From the NCBI GenBank assembly GCA_934045075.1, contig OW203724.1, forward strand, positions 19,149,143 through 19,213,142: a stretch of 64,000 bases of DNA, given 5' to 3'. The DNA is from Yponomeuta sedellus (lineage: Eukaryota; Arthropoda; Insecta; Lepidoptera; Yponomeutidae). The notes beneath the pieces are model-generated. The model worked only from the letters and a program-made list of their open reading frames with translations. It did no database searches and was not told the DNA's origin. Below are positions 20,356 through 30,400 of the stretch, piece by piece (position 1 is the first letter of the stretch; each line of letters opens with the position of its first letter). Both the position numbers and the translations under genes were made by a program.

Positions 20356-22467
20356 CCAATATTAAGGCAAATGTGAGTAACTAATGAGAAAAGGCGTTGG
20401 AAAAAGGACCCTAATAAGAGCGAATGGCCTGCAAAACAAATTGTAACACCGCAGTAACAAATGTAATGAAACGTTACGTTATCGGCAACGGCCGCCCAAT
20501 ACATTCGAATTTAGAAATCCCCATTTACACGCAACTCCTTGTAATTCTTCGTCGCTTTACATTCCTTAAGTTGACATCAACAAATGCTTAGTGAGATGGT
20601 TAGGTATTTATGAAACGAGTCTAATTGCGAATATTTTTGGGTAAATGTAATTACCTTAATTTCCGAAAAACGTCGATTGATCGATCGTAGTCAAGGTTCG
20701 AACAGTCTAATATATGAGACTGTATAAGCATCGCGAGTGACTATTGAAAACAGCTTAGATAGATAGTTGAATTCTTTAATTGTCCTTTGAGCACTTTAAA
20801 TAAAACAAAAATATATATTATACAATTGAGTAAGCGTATAGTGCGTGTGTCAAATGCAAAAGAGCTATAACTTAGCATGAGATAGAGAGCCTTCCTTCAG
20901 TACCCTAAGCGGAGGTGCAAGGCTCGAAATAGTTTACGCATAATCCCAAGTGTACAAACGATTCACCGCCAATTTCTGAAATCAGAACTTTACTAGCCTT
21001 GAAATAAGATTTCTATGCAACACCTAATTCAAAGTATTAGCGTCGGCAAGTGCTGCGTTTAGACTCATCGCCCTCCCTGTTGCGGCAGCAAGCATATTGT
21101 ACCTCAACCACAAAACCTCAGTAAGGTCACGCACTACACCACCGCCATTCATTCTCCTAAAAACCTGACCGAGGAAATTAATACCATCGCCAATTCAATT
21201 CCGACTGGAAGCCTTTACAATTTAATTATACGGCGAACATTTGATTCTGTGAGTCATTCCACGGCTAACTTTGGCACTCTCTATACCTTTCTAATTTGCC
21301 AGGCAATATGGTACCGGGAGAGGTGTCTAGATTAATTGGCACGAGTTAATTGAATCCGTTTGAAACCGAAATGTAAGAATTGAAAAGATCGCCGTTAGGT
21401 TAATTCAAGGGTTTGTGGGAGCCACCTAAAGATGCCTTCACCCTTCAATTAACTTACTAAGGTTACTTACTAATTTTCTAGGCGCTTACTTTAATAAATT
21501 TTCGCTTGGCCGAAATTTATTGAACCGTTTCAGATATTCTTACTAATGAAACTCTCTAATCAGAGACAGTAAGGTTTTTTCATTAAAATCATAACTTCAA
21601 AGCTCTTGCTAAGTAAAAACGTGCGTACTTAACTGAATAATGAGAGAAAATTGGGGAGTTCACATCACAAGTCTGTTGGCTCGAGGAAAAATAGCTTAAG
21701 ACCGGATCCTTGCTTGAAATTAAATCTTGCATGTCTAAAACGGCGGTGCGATACGCACAAATTACAGTATAAAATAAATTACTCTGCGACTTCATTAACA
21801 AGAACGTTTTTAGGCGCAAAATTTACGGTATTACCCCGGAATGTTTCAAGAAAAGCCCCTCTCATACTTCACTTTAAATGGTTTTGTTTACTTATTTAAA
21901 CTAAACACTTCAGACGTTCAGAATGGCCCTTAAGTCATTGCAATTTTGCTAGCTACACGTTAAATTTAAATAACAAACCCTGAGTTGTTTGTGCTCATTA
22001 ACAATGGAAAGCTAGCAAAAATATTTTATTTGAATTTGGAGAGGCTATGCTAAAGGTTGTGATAAAGATTTTGCTCTACAATTAATACTTTAATAATCGG
22101 TTTAAAGTAAACTATGGCGTCACAAGTTGGTAGTGATAGTTATAGAGGTAATATATGAGAAATAATATTTCAATTACATATCTCGTGAAATAATGTTTTA
22201 AGGCCGATTTCTGGATTTAGAATTTGACTAAGTTAACGAATTAGGAGATTATTTACTTAGCGAAATTTTTAATTCAGAAACTGACCCTCTTTGTGTCTAC
22301 GCCCTTATTAACAAAGATAAGAATTCGATGAAAAAACAAATTTTGATAGGTTTTTTATTATTAGAGTAGAGATTTTTTGTAGTTTTGGAGATCCGTAAGA
22401 TCCAATTTTTTTTTTAAGTTTTTCTAAATCCTATAAGGTTTATAGTTTTGAAACCTGTTACACCTTG
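20356..22467. other. 2.1 kb without gene or recognised repeat
   Basis: AT-rich, only short chance frames. This is the least repeat-dense stretch 3' of the dpr gene. Conserved non-coding sequence cannot be judged by eye. Confidence 0.5.
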
Positions 22468-22612
22468 GACATAGCCCTCCCCTAAAGAGCGCCACGTTGT
22501 GCTATCATAGGGGGTAATGCCCATAATCCCGCTGGGCATGCGGGTTGGGGATCGCAGTTCGGTGGGTACTGCAGGGGGCGCTACTGCCCCCCCCCCGGTT
22601 TACACATTGAAT
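22468..22612 (-). mobile_element. LINE 3' end (RTE-type, family 2 subtype)
   Basis: TGGACATAGCCCTCCCCTAA, TGGGCATGCGGGTTGGGGAT and TGCAGGGGGCGCTACTGCCC are shared with 25060-25205 and 56050-56190. Confidence 0.65.
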
Positions 22613-22639
22613 AAATAAAACAAATTCTAAAACTCTGAT

Positions 22640-22894
22640 GTAAACAAAACTTTATTTCGTTCATTTTAAAACCTTAATTTTAGTATACTTTACCACTATA
22701 TTAATACACTAATTAGACGAGAAGTTTCAATAGATTTTTAATTATGTAGGTAATGAAAATGTTGGTCTATCGGAATAATTAAACGACTGATATTTTATAT
22801 TTAAGTAGTCATTACGTTATTTACAAAAAGGACTTTATATACACTGTACAAATATACTTCTTGGAATGTTGCATGTCTAAACGCGATACGATTT
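22640..22894 (-). promoter_or_regulatory. dpr 3' UTR with AATAAA poly(A) signal
   Basis: Downstream of the stop codon on the minus strand the first canonical AATAAA is at 22656-22651, in the context GAACGAAATAAAG, about 240 nt after the stop. It is followed by a T/G-rich stretch suitable for cleavage factors. The intervening sequence is AT-rich and shows no repeat that I recognise. Assignment as the real 3' end is inference. Confidence 0.5.
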
Positions 22895-23019
22895 TCAAGT
22901 ATTGTATTGAAGCAATGAGTTTCTCAAAACGTATAACAAGGAGGCTGCGCAGGTGATGAGAGCCGTGAGATCGAGGGATGTTTGTGAACAGCCTTGCTGC
23001 ATGGCCGCGGGGTGTTCGC
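22895..23019 (-). CDS. dpr: dpr terminal exon E: GEHPAAMQ tail, probable GPI anchor signal, stop
   Basis: This exon completes Gly249 and encodes 40 more residues, beginning EHPAAMQQGCSQTS and ending NSLLQYNT with stop TGA at 22897-22895. The (N/S)GEHPAAMQ sequence at the Ig2-tail junction is a DPR hallmark. The final 30 residues contain a hydrophobic run, LTALITCAASLLYVL, with no charged cluster long enough for a cytoplasmic domain. This fits GPI anchoring, although a short transmembrane anchor cannot be excluded. The acceptor is TTTCTGTTTCCAG|GCGAAC. The 3' end of an RTE LINE stops about 25 bp upstream of this acceptor. Confidence 0.93.
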
Positions 23020-23044
23020 CTGGAAACAGAAAATACTTCGCTTT

Positions 23045-23340
23045 CATCACCATCATAATCACCGGGAGCCAGTCCACTGGTGGACATAGGCGTCTCCCAA
23101 GACACGCCACTGAGCCCGATCTTCGGCTCTCCTCTTCCAGTCACTGCCTGCTGCTTTGCTAATATCGTCGCTCCACCTGGTCATAGGGCGTCCTACGCTA
23201 CGTTTGCCGATTGGCAGTCTCCGCTCATGAACCAGTCTACCCTAACAGTTATCAGTCCTGCGGCAGATACGACCCGCCCACTGCCACTTCAGTTTGCTAA
23301 TCCGTTGAGCTATGTCGATCACTTTACTTTTTTTAAGTGT
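23045..23340 (-). pseudogene. RTE-type LINE end inside the last dpr intron
   Basis: The minus strand reads GKRSVGRPMTRW-like residues (from CGGCAAACGTAGCGTAGG...), then DWKRRAEDRAQWRVLGDAYV and HQWTG, then the terminal GTCCACCAGTGGACTGG and an ATGATGGTGATGA tail ending near 23045. Its 3' end is about 25 bp from the dpr exon E acceptor. Confidence 0.75.
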
Positions 23341-23645
23341 AAATTCTGTGTACAATGAAACAAACTCAACACCACTAGGCCACTAGGTAACAACAGGGCA
23401 AACACTCCTTCCGAAAAACGAAGTTTACTTTAAGTTAATGCAACCTTTGATTGATGTTGATGTTACCTTTGATTAAGCTACGCAAATTTTATAAGAACAA
23501 AATTTGGTTATATATTATATATTTTTTAAATTTTACCAATAAAAATTAAAGAAGTGAACCGGGTTTATATCGTGGAGTGCTTACGTCTTACTTCAAAAAG
23601 TTTTACAATGTCGAAAAAAATGTGTAATCAGCTGCTCTGTTCTAA

Positions 23646-23800
23646 TTAACATAACATTTACATACAAGCACATACATTGCTTCTAGCCCCACATTAGGAT
23701 ACCCTGTGTCGTGGGAACCAGAAACAACGACATCACAAACATGTAAAAATCCAAGAGCTGGGCTATTCTTTTTTTGTCCCCAGCCGGGATTTGAATTGGT
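23646..23800 (-). mobile_element. tRNA-derived SINE (family A)
   Basis: ACATTGCTTCTAGCCCCACA, AACGACATCACAAACATG and CCCCAGCCGGGATTTGAA are the tail, centre and the B-box end. Confidence 0.7.
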
Positions 23801-23840
23801 ATTTTAAAATAAATGTGGCCTATTAGGTGCAACCCTGGTG

Positions 23841-24113
23841 CAACGTTGTACCTATACACTAACAGCCTTACTAATAAACTTGGTATAAGTATTGTATAAC
23901 TATGCAGTGTTTTGTCTCTTTTTTTCCAACTGAAAATTACACAACGTTGTACCTATACACTAACAACCTTACTAATAAACTTGGTGTAAGTATTGTATAA
24001 CTATGCAGTGTTTTGTCTCTTTTCTTCCAACTGAAAATTACATTCAAATGACGTGAACAAAACACTGTGTTACTATACCAGGCTTATACGGTGTTTATTA
24101 GTAAGAGCCTAAG
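23841..24113. mobile_element. Foldback MITE with a 101-bp internal tandem duplication
   Basis: 23841-23941 and 23942-24042 are adjacent 101-bp copies with a few differences (ACAGCC/ACAACC, GTATAAG/GTGTAAG). The left CTTACTAATAAACTTGGTAT and right ATACGGTGTTTATTAGTAAG pieces are inverted repeats, as are TGCAGTGTTTTGT and ACAAAACACTGTG inside. Confidence 0.75.
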
Positions 24114-24774
24114 AAAATTCATGGATTGATAATATGAGAGCGATATAAATAGCCCTAAGGGTTCTTTACCTTTGACCTTCTGCTTGATTGTACTTTTAGG
24201 GCCGGCCTGTCTAAGGCATTTATATAAGGCGGTTTCATCTTCCCCACATTTCTTTCAGAGCTTCGCTTTCGTTTGCGAAAAAATAAGAGCAAAAAGTACA
24301 GAAGTTTTCAAAGGTCAAAGAATGTGGCAACGCCGCGTTTGCTGTTTTATACGTTTGCTAGGTCGCCAATACGTCAATGAATTTTGTAGACCAAGTAAAA
24401 ATACAAATGAGAGTTGCCACACAAGTTGACACAACACAGCGATTTGTCTACCGAGAGATTTAGGATCTGTTCGTGACTTGCTTTTATAGTGATAGTGGGC
24501 GTACGTAATTTATGTGAATAAATAATAACTTCCTGACAACCAATCACTCGAGCTGGTCCCAAACAATTTCGTCTGGTTACCATATCACAGGCTGTCCCAG
24601 TTATATAATAAACGGGTTCAATCGCGATTATTTATTAGGCAAAACATAATTCCGACGATTCGGCAGCGTTGCAGTTGTCGTGGTCACGGGTATACTGATA
24701 ATCGCGCTTAGACCCGTTAAGTATATGAGTATCGGGAATTATTAAGAAAAACAATATCGTGTCATACAGCAACC
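24114..24774. other. No recognised gene or repeat (dpr intron D-E)
   Basis: An 85-codon plus-strand frame at 24172-24429 has no recognisable domain and is treated as chance. Confidence 0.4.
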
Positions 24775-24895
24775 AAACAAGGACATCACAAACATGGGAA
24801 ATTCCGAGACAAAGGTCATCATCATATCAAGCATATTAAAACATAGGGCCCCTCGTGGGCATCGACTCCACGACCTGACCATGACGCAGAAAGTT
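24775..24895 (-). repeat. SINE remnants
   Basis: ACAAGGACATCACAAACATG at 24778 recalls the family A centre; CCCCTCGTGGGCATCGACTC and CACGACCTGACC at 24850-24880 resemble a reversed tRNA-like head. Confidence 0.35.
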
Positions 24896-25019
24896 CTATC
24901 CTCAAAAAGTCCCCTAGACGCAAATTAAATTTACGAATAAACTTTACGGCAAATAAGTTTAAAGCACATATACAGTAAAGTTATAGCGGTTTTATTGCCA
25001 TTAGTTATTTCTAATGTAT

Positions 25020-25290
25020 ACATTTAAATGTCTTCTTCTTCTTCGGGCTTTATTAGTCCACTGCTGGACATAGCCCTCGCCTAATGAGTGCAAGGTTGTG
25101 CGATCATTGGGGGGTAGTGCCCATAATCCCCAGGCTGGGCATGCGGGTTGGGGATCGCAGTTTGGTGAAATTGTACTGCAGGGGGCGCTGCTGCCCACCC
25201 CCCGGTTTGTATCCCTTAGTCGCCTTTTACGAAACCCGCGGGAAGAATTTGGGTTGGTGCTATTCTCTAGGCCAACACCACACAGCCGTT
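25020..25290 (-). mobile_element. LINE 3' end (RTE-type, family 2 subtype)
   Basis: It runs from CTTCTTCTTCTTCGGGC (reversed GAAGAAG tail) through CACTGCTGGACATAGCCCTC, GGCATGCGGGTTGGGGATCG and CTTTTACGAAACCCGCGGGA to GCCAACACCACACAGCC. It matches 56025-56275 almost end to end. Confidence 0.7.
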
Positions 25291-25574
25291 TAACTGTAAA
25301 GGTCAGTTAGTGACAATGTGTATCATGGACGACGTTGCATACAATGATTTATAGGACCAATCATGTCTTGGTCAATATAACGTCATTATCTCATAGTCCA
25401 GTCAAAAGAACCTAAAAAAAAGTTTATAAAATTCCCAAAAAAATCTGGATTTTTGTTCAGGTTTTATATTCAATTCAATTTATTTATTTTAGACAATTAT
25501 TAGTCCATATTTACATTTTGATGAATTAGGATAAAACCAAATTCATGATCAATGGCCACATTGATAAAAGACCG

Positions 25575-25626
25575 GTCGTCGTAGGAGGGCTATGTCCAGC
25601 AGTGGACTAGTATAGCCTGACGACGC
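25575..25626 (+). mobile_element. LINE 3' terminus (RTE-type, family 2)
   Basis: GGAGGGCTATGTCCAGCAGT then GGACTAGTATAGCCTGACGA. Confidence 0.6.
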
Positions 25627-25813
25627 TTTACATTTTAAATTATAATATTTGTGTTAGTAATAGTTATATACGCCATTACAAGTGATATATCAGTAGTTCT
25701 AACCGTTTGTTGTTGATATTCGATCTCGGATGAAAATAACGCATTTGGTACATTTTGCGTCAAGGGGACGTCTTATGAACAGTACGCAAAGTTTATAGTG
25801 ATAGTGGCTATAC

Positions 25814-25982
25814 CTGACAAAACATGAACTCTCGTGGCGGCAGGTGGCGCATTGTTAGGGCCGCAAGTGTAAACACCGGCGTCCGCTCCCCTCGCTCGCT
25901 GCACCAGCAGCCTACTCGTACTCCTGAGACCCTTTTCGGTCACCAGTGAGATGCCGCCGCGCGCCGAATCGAAATTTATTAC
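25814..25982 (-). CDS. dpr: dpr exon D: second half of Ig2
   Basis: This exon encodes residues 193-248: VINFDSARGGISLVTEKG, then LLVQRARGADAGVYTC with Cys232, then PPAATRVHVLS. It matches the DPR consensus (N-Y/F-DSPRGGIS..TEKG..LL(I/V)Q...DSG.Y.C..SNA....VHVL, from memory). The acceptor is TTTTGTCCTCAG|GTAATA in phase 0; the donor is TTGTCAG|GTATAG, leaving one G that joins the next exon's GC to give Gly249. It lies 13.95 kb downstream of exon C. It is not contained in any long open frame, so it is easy to miss. Confidence 0.94.
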
Positions 25983-26180
25983 CTGAGGACAAAAGAGTTA
26001 ATTAGACCTTACTGCTGTCTAATATCAAGCATCTAAGGCCAAAATCTGATTGTTGAGAAAACTGCTGTAAGATAGATAGATACAGAATACTTTATTGCAC
26101 AGCCAGAAAAAAATACTATATTGTAAAAATACACAATTGACGATGATTTTTTCGATCGGTTTGGGTCATGGTGACGCATT
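25980..26180 (-). repeat. Intronic amplicon copy 1, including the true exon D acceptor
   Basis: ACCTGAGGACAAAAGAGTTA (the acceptor read on plus), AGCATCTAAGGCCAAAATCT and CGATGATTTTTTCGATCGG recur at 26722, 27938 and 28870. The reversed segment TGCAATAAAGTATTCTGTAT looks like a LINE 3' tail. Confidence 0.75.
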
Positions 26181-26410
26181 TTTAAAAACCTATTTAGAGG
26201 CTAAAAATTCCACCCATGCCGGGATTCGAACCCGCGACCTCTGGCTATCCGTGCCAGCGCTCTTTCCAACTGATTAGCTCAGTTGGAAAGAGTGCCACTC
26301 ACGAAGAGAGCGACTCACCGGCATCAGGCGATTAATAGGTAGTTTTATACACCTCTTTGTACATAGATACTCTTTCTTGTAATGCTGTTTTTGAAAATAT
26401 AATTTAGTTG
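26181..26410 (-). mobile_element. tRNA-derived SINE (family B)
   Basis: AAACCTATTTAGAGGCTAAA, CCATGCCGGGATTCGAACCC (reversed B box) and CTCTTTCCAACTGA (reversed A box) followed by an inverted piece of the head and the body CGACTCACCGGCATCAG. Confidence 0.75.
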
Positions 26411-26514
26411 TCACAAAAACCGAATGGCTAACCCGTGCATTGAGCATTTTTGTAAAAACAAAGGCGCTCACCGTTTTCCTAAATGATGTAAATTTTGACA
26501 TATTATATGACAAT

Positions 26515-26690
26515 TTTAAAAACCTATTTAGAGGCTAAAAATTCCACCCATGCCGGGATTCGAACCCGCGACCTCTGGCTTTACATGCCAGCGCTCTTTC
26601 CAACTGAGCTAATGGGTGACTCACCGGCATCAGTGAAATTTCGAACCTCTGTACAATATTCTCTGTACTTATTACGTACATTTAAAAAAA
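26515..26690 (-). mobile_element. tRNA-derived SINE (family B), near full length
   Basis: Reversed head CCATGCCGGGATTCGAACCC to TTTCCAACTGAGCTAATGGG, then the body GTGACTCACCGGCATCAGTG, AATTTCGAACCTCTGTACAA and TTATTACGTACA. It is the cleanest copy of this family in the window. Confidence 0.8.
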
Positions 26691-27001
26691 GGTTAGTTTA
26701 GTGCATTTAAAAAAATATATATAATCACTATCAAGCATCTAAGGCAAAAATCTGATTGTTGAGAAAACTGCTATAAGACAGACAGATACAGAACACTTTA
26801 TTGCACAACCAGAAAAAAATACTATCTTATAAAAATACACAATTCACGATGATTTTTTCGATCGGTTTGGGTCATGGTGACGGCTACGGCTGAGAAGAGC
26901 GTAGGCCATATGATGATACATGACTGAAATAGCCTATCGCGGCTATAAATATGCGTTTGCATCGACTGCATGTAAGTTATAAGTCGGACTGAGTCGGAAT
27001 A

Positions 27002-27883
27002 GTAGATTGCTTAACGAGGGTAGAAACAATCAATTCCCGAGGTATTTAGACTATAGTCTGAGTAGGAATTGATTCTTTTACCCGTGTTTAACACTCTACT
27101 TTTCATTTCGAATATGAGGAAAATAAATACTAATTTGTAATATTCAAATCTTAACATAAAAGATTATTATATTTATTTGAATCTTAGAGTATATACTACT
27201 TCATATAGAGCGGACCTCCCGAGCAAAATTTGTGTCGCACTTTTCAATAAGCAGTGTTGCCAACAGTGATATTTAAGCGCACGACATAAAACGCTTCAAC
27301 TGAATTTGTATCGTACTATTTTTACTTTTTAATGCACTAACCCGTGCTAAGGGCAAATTTAAAAACCTATTTAGAGGCTAAAAATTTCACCCATGCCGGG
27401 ATGTCGCCCATTGGCTCAATTGGAAGAGCGCTGGCACGGATAGCCAGAGGTTGCGGGTTCGAATCCCGGCATGGGTGAAATTTTTAGCCTCTAAAGAGGT
27501 TTTGAATTTGTATCGCTTTAGTGGATTCAAAAAATGTATTCACTGTTTTAATACTTCCACGCCTAAGTAAAATTTCAAATTATGTTATTGAACTCGACAG
27601 AAATATTGAGATTTTTTATTTTAGCAGATATTTGTACCAGTCGACTAATCTCTACATGGTAACACTGACCTTGATAGCAGTCAATAGACTCTAAGCCAGT
27701 GTTACAGAAGCCTCACTCTCTTCAATTCTTTATATACGTTGACAAGCTCTGACAAATTTTGCCGATAAAATGAAAAGAAAATTTATATTACATACGTACA
27801 GGTTGTAACACAATAGCTAACTATATAAAAAGTGTCTAAGTACCTCGGGTATTGGTTCTTTCTACCCTCGTTAAGCAATCTAC
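27002..27883. mobile_element. 882-bp Tc1/mariner-like non-autonomous element (TA target)
   Basis: The ends GTAGATTGCTTAACGAGGGT and ACCCTCGTTAAGCAATCTAC are perfect inverts; similarity extends inward to about 55 bp (CCCGAGGTA). TA is present at 27000-27001 and 27884-27885. The related copy at 29390-29420 reads AATATTAAGTTCGCC without the element, an empty site. No transposase. It contains a nested SINE at 27358-27512. Confidence 0.8.
27358..27512. mobile_element. Family B SINE with an inverted terminal copy
   Basis: The forward head CATTGGCTCAATTGGAAGAG, CGGGTTCGAATCCCGGCATG and GTGAAATTTTTAGCCTCTAA is preceded by a reversed copy of its own 3' portion (AAACCTATTTAGAGGCTAAA, TTCACCCATGCCGGGA, 27361-27403), making a palindrome with the tRNA-like core as loop. 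Confidence 0.75.
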
Positions 27884-27937
27884 TATTAAGTTCGCCTGTG
27901 AGCAAATGCTTTTATTGTGCAATATATTCTCAATAAA

Positions 27938-28105
27938 TATACCTGAGGACAAAAGAGTTTATTAGACCTGACTGCTGTCCACTATCTATAAAGCATCTAA
28001 GGCCAAAATCTGATTGTTGAGAAAACTGCTGTAAATCTGCTATAGATAGATACACTTTGTTGCACAACCAAAAAAAAAATACAATGATGATTTTTTCAAT
28101 CTTAG
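27938..28105 (-). repeat. Intronic amplicon copy 3 with a duplicated splice acceptor
   Basis: TACCTGAGGACAAAAGAGTT at 27940 reproduces the exon D acceptor (minus: TTTTGTCCTCAG|GT). The exon itself is not copied: the next bases would read VYLLRIYCTIKAFAHRRT and then stop. Confidence 0.75.
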
Positions 28106-28869
28106 TAATATGCAATTGGCAGTCTTATTGCTAAGAGCGAACTCTTCCAGAAAACCTTTGCATGAGGAGCATGGGAATCGATGTCTCGGATTATCTACAT
28201 CTCGTTATCCAAAACATATCTTGTATGGGAAATCGTCTCTTCGACTTAAGTATTAGAACTTCCATCAAGATAAGTATATAACAGTATAGCCGTTTTTGAG
28301 AGATTAAATTCACAAAGAGTGTGGCTTGACTGCTAACTTACTATGTTGTATAATAAAGTACGCCCTTGTACCAAATGCGATGTCTTTTGTTCAATAGAGT
28401 TTTAATAAGAATAATGTCTTTTTATCCTGGCTTAATAAGGCTTTTGATCCCCGTCCTGGTGAAACAGGACCGCAGATATTTGCACACTGTAACTAGTTGA
28501 GCATACGAAATTGAAATTAACTCCGTTTAGAGGTCGATTTCGCCGGGCTGTGGACACAGAGGTTAATAAATTACTCTTAACGCCGGACATGTTTACGTAG
28601 GTATATTAGGGAAGCCCGTTGCTGCAAATGGTGGTTCGACTACTGTATTATTACCAGAGGTGTTAGGTAATGTGTAAGGCACGTTATTAACTATTCAATA
28701 TGACGTCTGCGGGTTCGACACAGTTTCCATTGGTTCTTGACATAGAAATCGTAATACGTTATGTCTTTGGGTGAGTGTCTCTCACTTTTCCTGTGTTAGG
28801 AAGATGATTTACAAAGTTAATCGTCAACTTTGTAAATTTTCATTATTATACCTAGTATTATTTGCAGTA
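28106..28869. other. No recognised gene or repeat (dpr intron C-D)
   Basis: Nothing supportable on either strand. Confidence 0.4.
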
Positions 28870-29465
28870 GTCCACTATTGATGATTTTTTCGATCGGGTT
28901 GGGTCACGGCGACTGTTACGGCTGAGAAGAGCGTAGGCCAAATGCTCTTACATGACTGAAAAGCATATCATGGCTATAAACGTGCGGTTGCACCGACTCA
29001 TCATCATCAGACCATTTTGTCCCTACCGTGGGACACGGGTCTCTTCCCTGTGGAAGGTATAGGTCATACTCCACCACGTCCGGATTGGTGGAGGATTGCA
29101 AGACCAGTGGCTGGTCTTACTGTCAAAAAATATTCAAGCCGCCCTAACGCCTCTAACTTGGCTTAACGACTGCCATCTATCGACGTCAGCCGGTACCAAC
29201 ACTAAACGTGCCTTGAGAATCACGGAACCGCTCGGAAAAATGCCACTAGCGTTAGTCATAGATGGTCGTCCATCCATGCACTGAACGCGCCCTATGTTGC
29301 TGAACCTTCGTGATCGTTTAAGATCACTCAGGCAGCTGGAGCTACGAGTGCACCTTACATGCACCGACTGCATGTAAGTTATAAGTTAGAAGAAAATAAT
29401 ATTAAGTTCGCCTGTGAGCAAATGCTTTTATTGTACAATACATTCTCAGTCAGTCTATCTTTGTG
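28870..29465 (-). repeat. Intronic amplicon copy 4, split by a 5S-SINE
   Basis: TTTTTTCGATCGGGTTGGGT, GAGAAGAGCGTAGGCCAAAT and GTGCGGTTGCACCGACT, resuming at 29360 with TGCACCGACTGCATGTAAG and ATTAAGTTCGCCTGTGAGCA. It carries the empty site for the element of copy 2. Confidence 0.75.
28999..29359 (-). mobile_element. 5S-headed SINE, full length, 10-bp target-site duplication
   Basis: TGCACCGACT occurs at 28989-28998 and 29360-29369 and bounds the element exactly (361 bp). Reading the minus strand, the head starts at ACTCGTAGCTCC and the 3' end is GATGATGATG. It is more diverged than the other copies (box C GGATGGACGACC). The duplication proves insertion into the already duplicated amplicon. 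Confidence 0.85.
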
Positions 29466-29689
29466 TTCTGTCCTTTAAATGTTTATATTATGTAAATTAT
29501 TTATGTATTTATATATAATATTCATTTTTATTTATGTAAATTATTTGTATGTAATAAAATTATCTGTTGATAATTTTATTTATTCACACTGTTATTTAGG
29601 CATGTATTTATATAGGTACCTCTGAAATTATAATGTTCTATGTTTTTTGAACATCTGCTGACTTCTCCAATGTATTAGTCCAGTCCATC

Positions 29690-29812
29690 CAAAGGTTGTC
29701 TGGAAGAGATCACTTTTAGTGAGAAGGCCGCCGTATGTACTTTTAGGTTATGAAATGTCTGTGTAATTTCCATTTTTATGTACAATAAAGTGTTCTCTAT
29801 CTATCTATCTTT
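29690..29812 (+). mobile_element. LINE 3' UTR tail (APE-type, TATC repeat)
   Basis: GGTTGTCTGGAAGAGATCAC and GTGAGAAGGCCGCCGTATGT followed by TGTACAATAAAGTGTTC and a (TATC)n end. The same GGTTGTCTGGAAGA motif is at 49103. Confidence 0.65.
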
Positions 29813-30211
29813 GAAGTAGACTATTTCCTTAACGCGTTCTCCGTAGCTGTATCTTCTTGTACAGTCTTAAATGCAGAAGCGCTCTGCCTAGTAACAGTGC
29901 TTAAGCACCAGTTCATTCTCTGGACAATTGTGATGGCTCCGCCACAACCGCGGGAAACTTGCGGTGTACTCATAGGGATGCGGACGTTGGAGCCCCTGCG
30001 GGCGAAGGTGTGTAAATGTAAGAACGAGTGGGCAAGCAAGCAAATGAATTTATAGAGTGTGTGAAAGGAGGAAGGAGGCTCCCCTAATGGCGTAATCACT
30101 GAGCCCGTACCCAGGGCGAGTCAGTACACCGATTGGCCAATCCTTTCACCACTATGGCAACATCGACGCGGTAGTAGAATGAATCAATTAATATATTGAT
30201 ACATTATTTTT

Positions 30212-30400
30212 CTTCTTGCCATAGCGCAGCGGTAGAACGGCCTCACATTAGGGAGGTCGTGGATTCGAATCCCCCCATGTACCCCATGAGTTTTTTTATA
30301 AGTTACGACCTTTTGTGTAGTTATAGTAGCAATACCTCTCGCTAAGTGTGAAGGAAAACATCGTGGCAAAATCCTAGTGTTTGAGGTGTTACTTTCCTCA
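30212..30400 (+). mobile_element. tRNA-derived SINE (family C)
   Basis: CCATAGCGCAGCGGTAGAAC (A box) and GTGGATTCGAATCCCCCCAT (B box), then the body AGCAATACCTCTCGCTAAGT and GAAGGAAAACATCGTGGC. The head folds like a tRNA but lacks a clean anticodon stem, so this is not a tRNA gene. Confidence 0.7.

Larger units (their letters stand above)
26722..27935 (-). repeat. Intronic amplicon copy 2, split by a TA-flanked element
   Basis: Matches copy 1 from ATCAAGCATCTAAGG through GAGAAGAGCGTAGGCCAT to GACTGCATGTAAGTTATAAG, then resumes at 27884 with TATTAAGTTCGCCTGTGAGC. The interrupting 882 bp are described separately. Confidence 0.75.

Noticed and set aside
24172..24429. 85-codon plus-strand frame
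   Set aside because: No recognisable domain and antisense within a dpr intron.
30212..30290. tRNA gene candidates (also 18025-18115, 27400-27475, 38068-38142, 45411-45482)
   Set aside because: A and B boxes are present, but stems are poor and each is followed by a SINE body or is a fragment of one.
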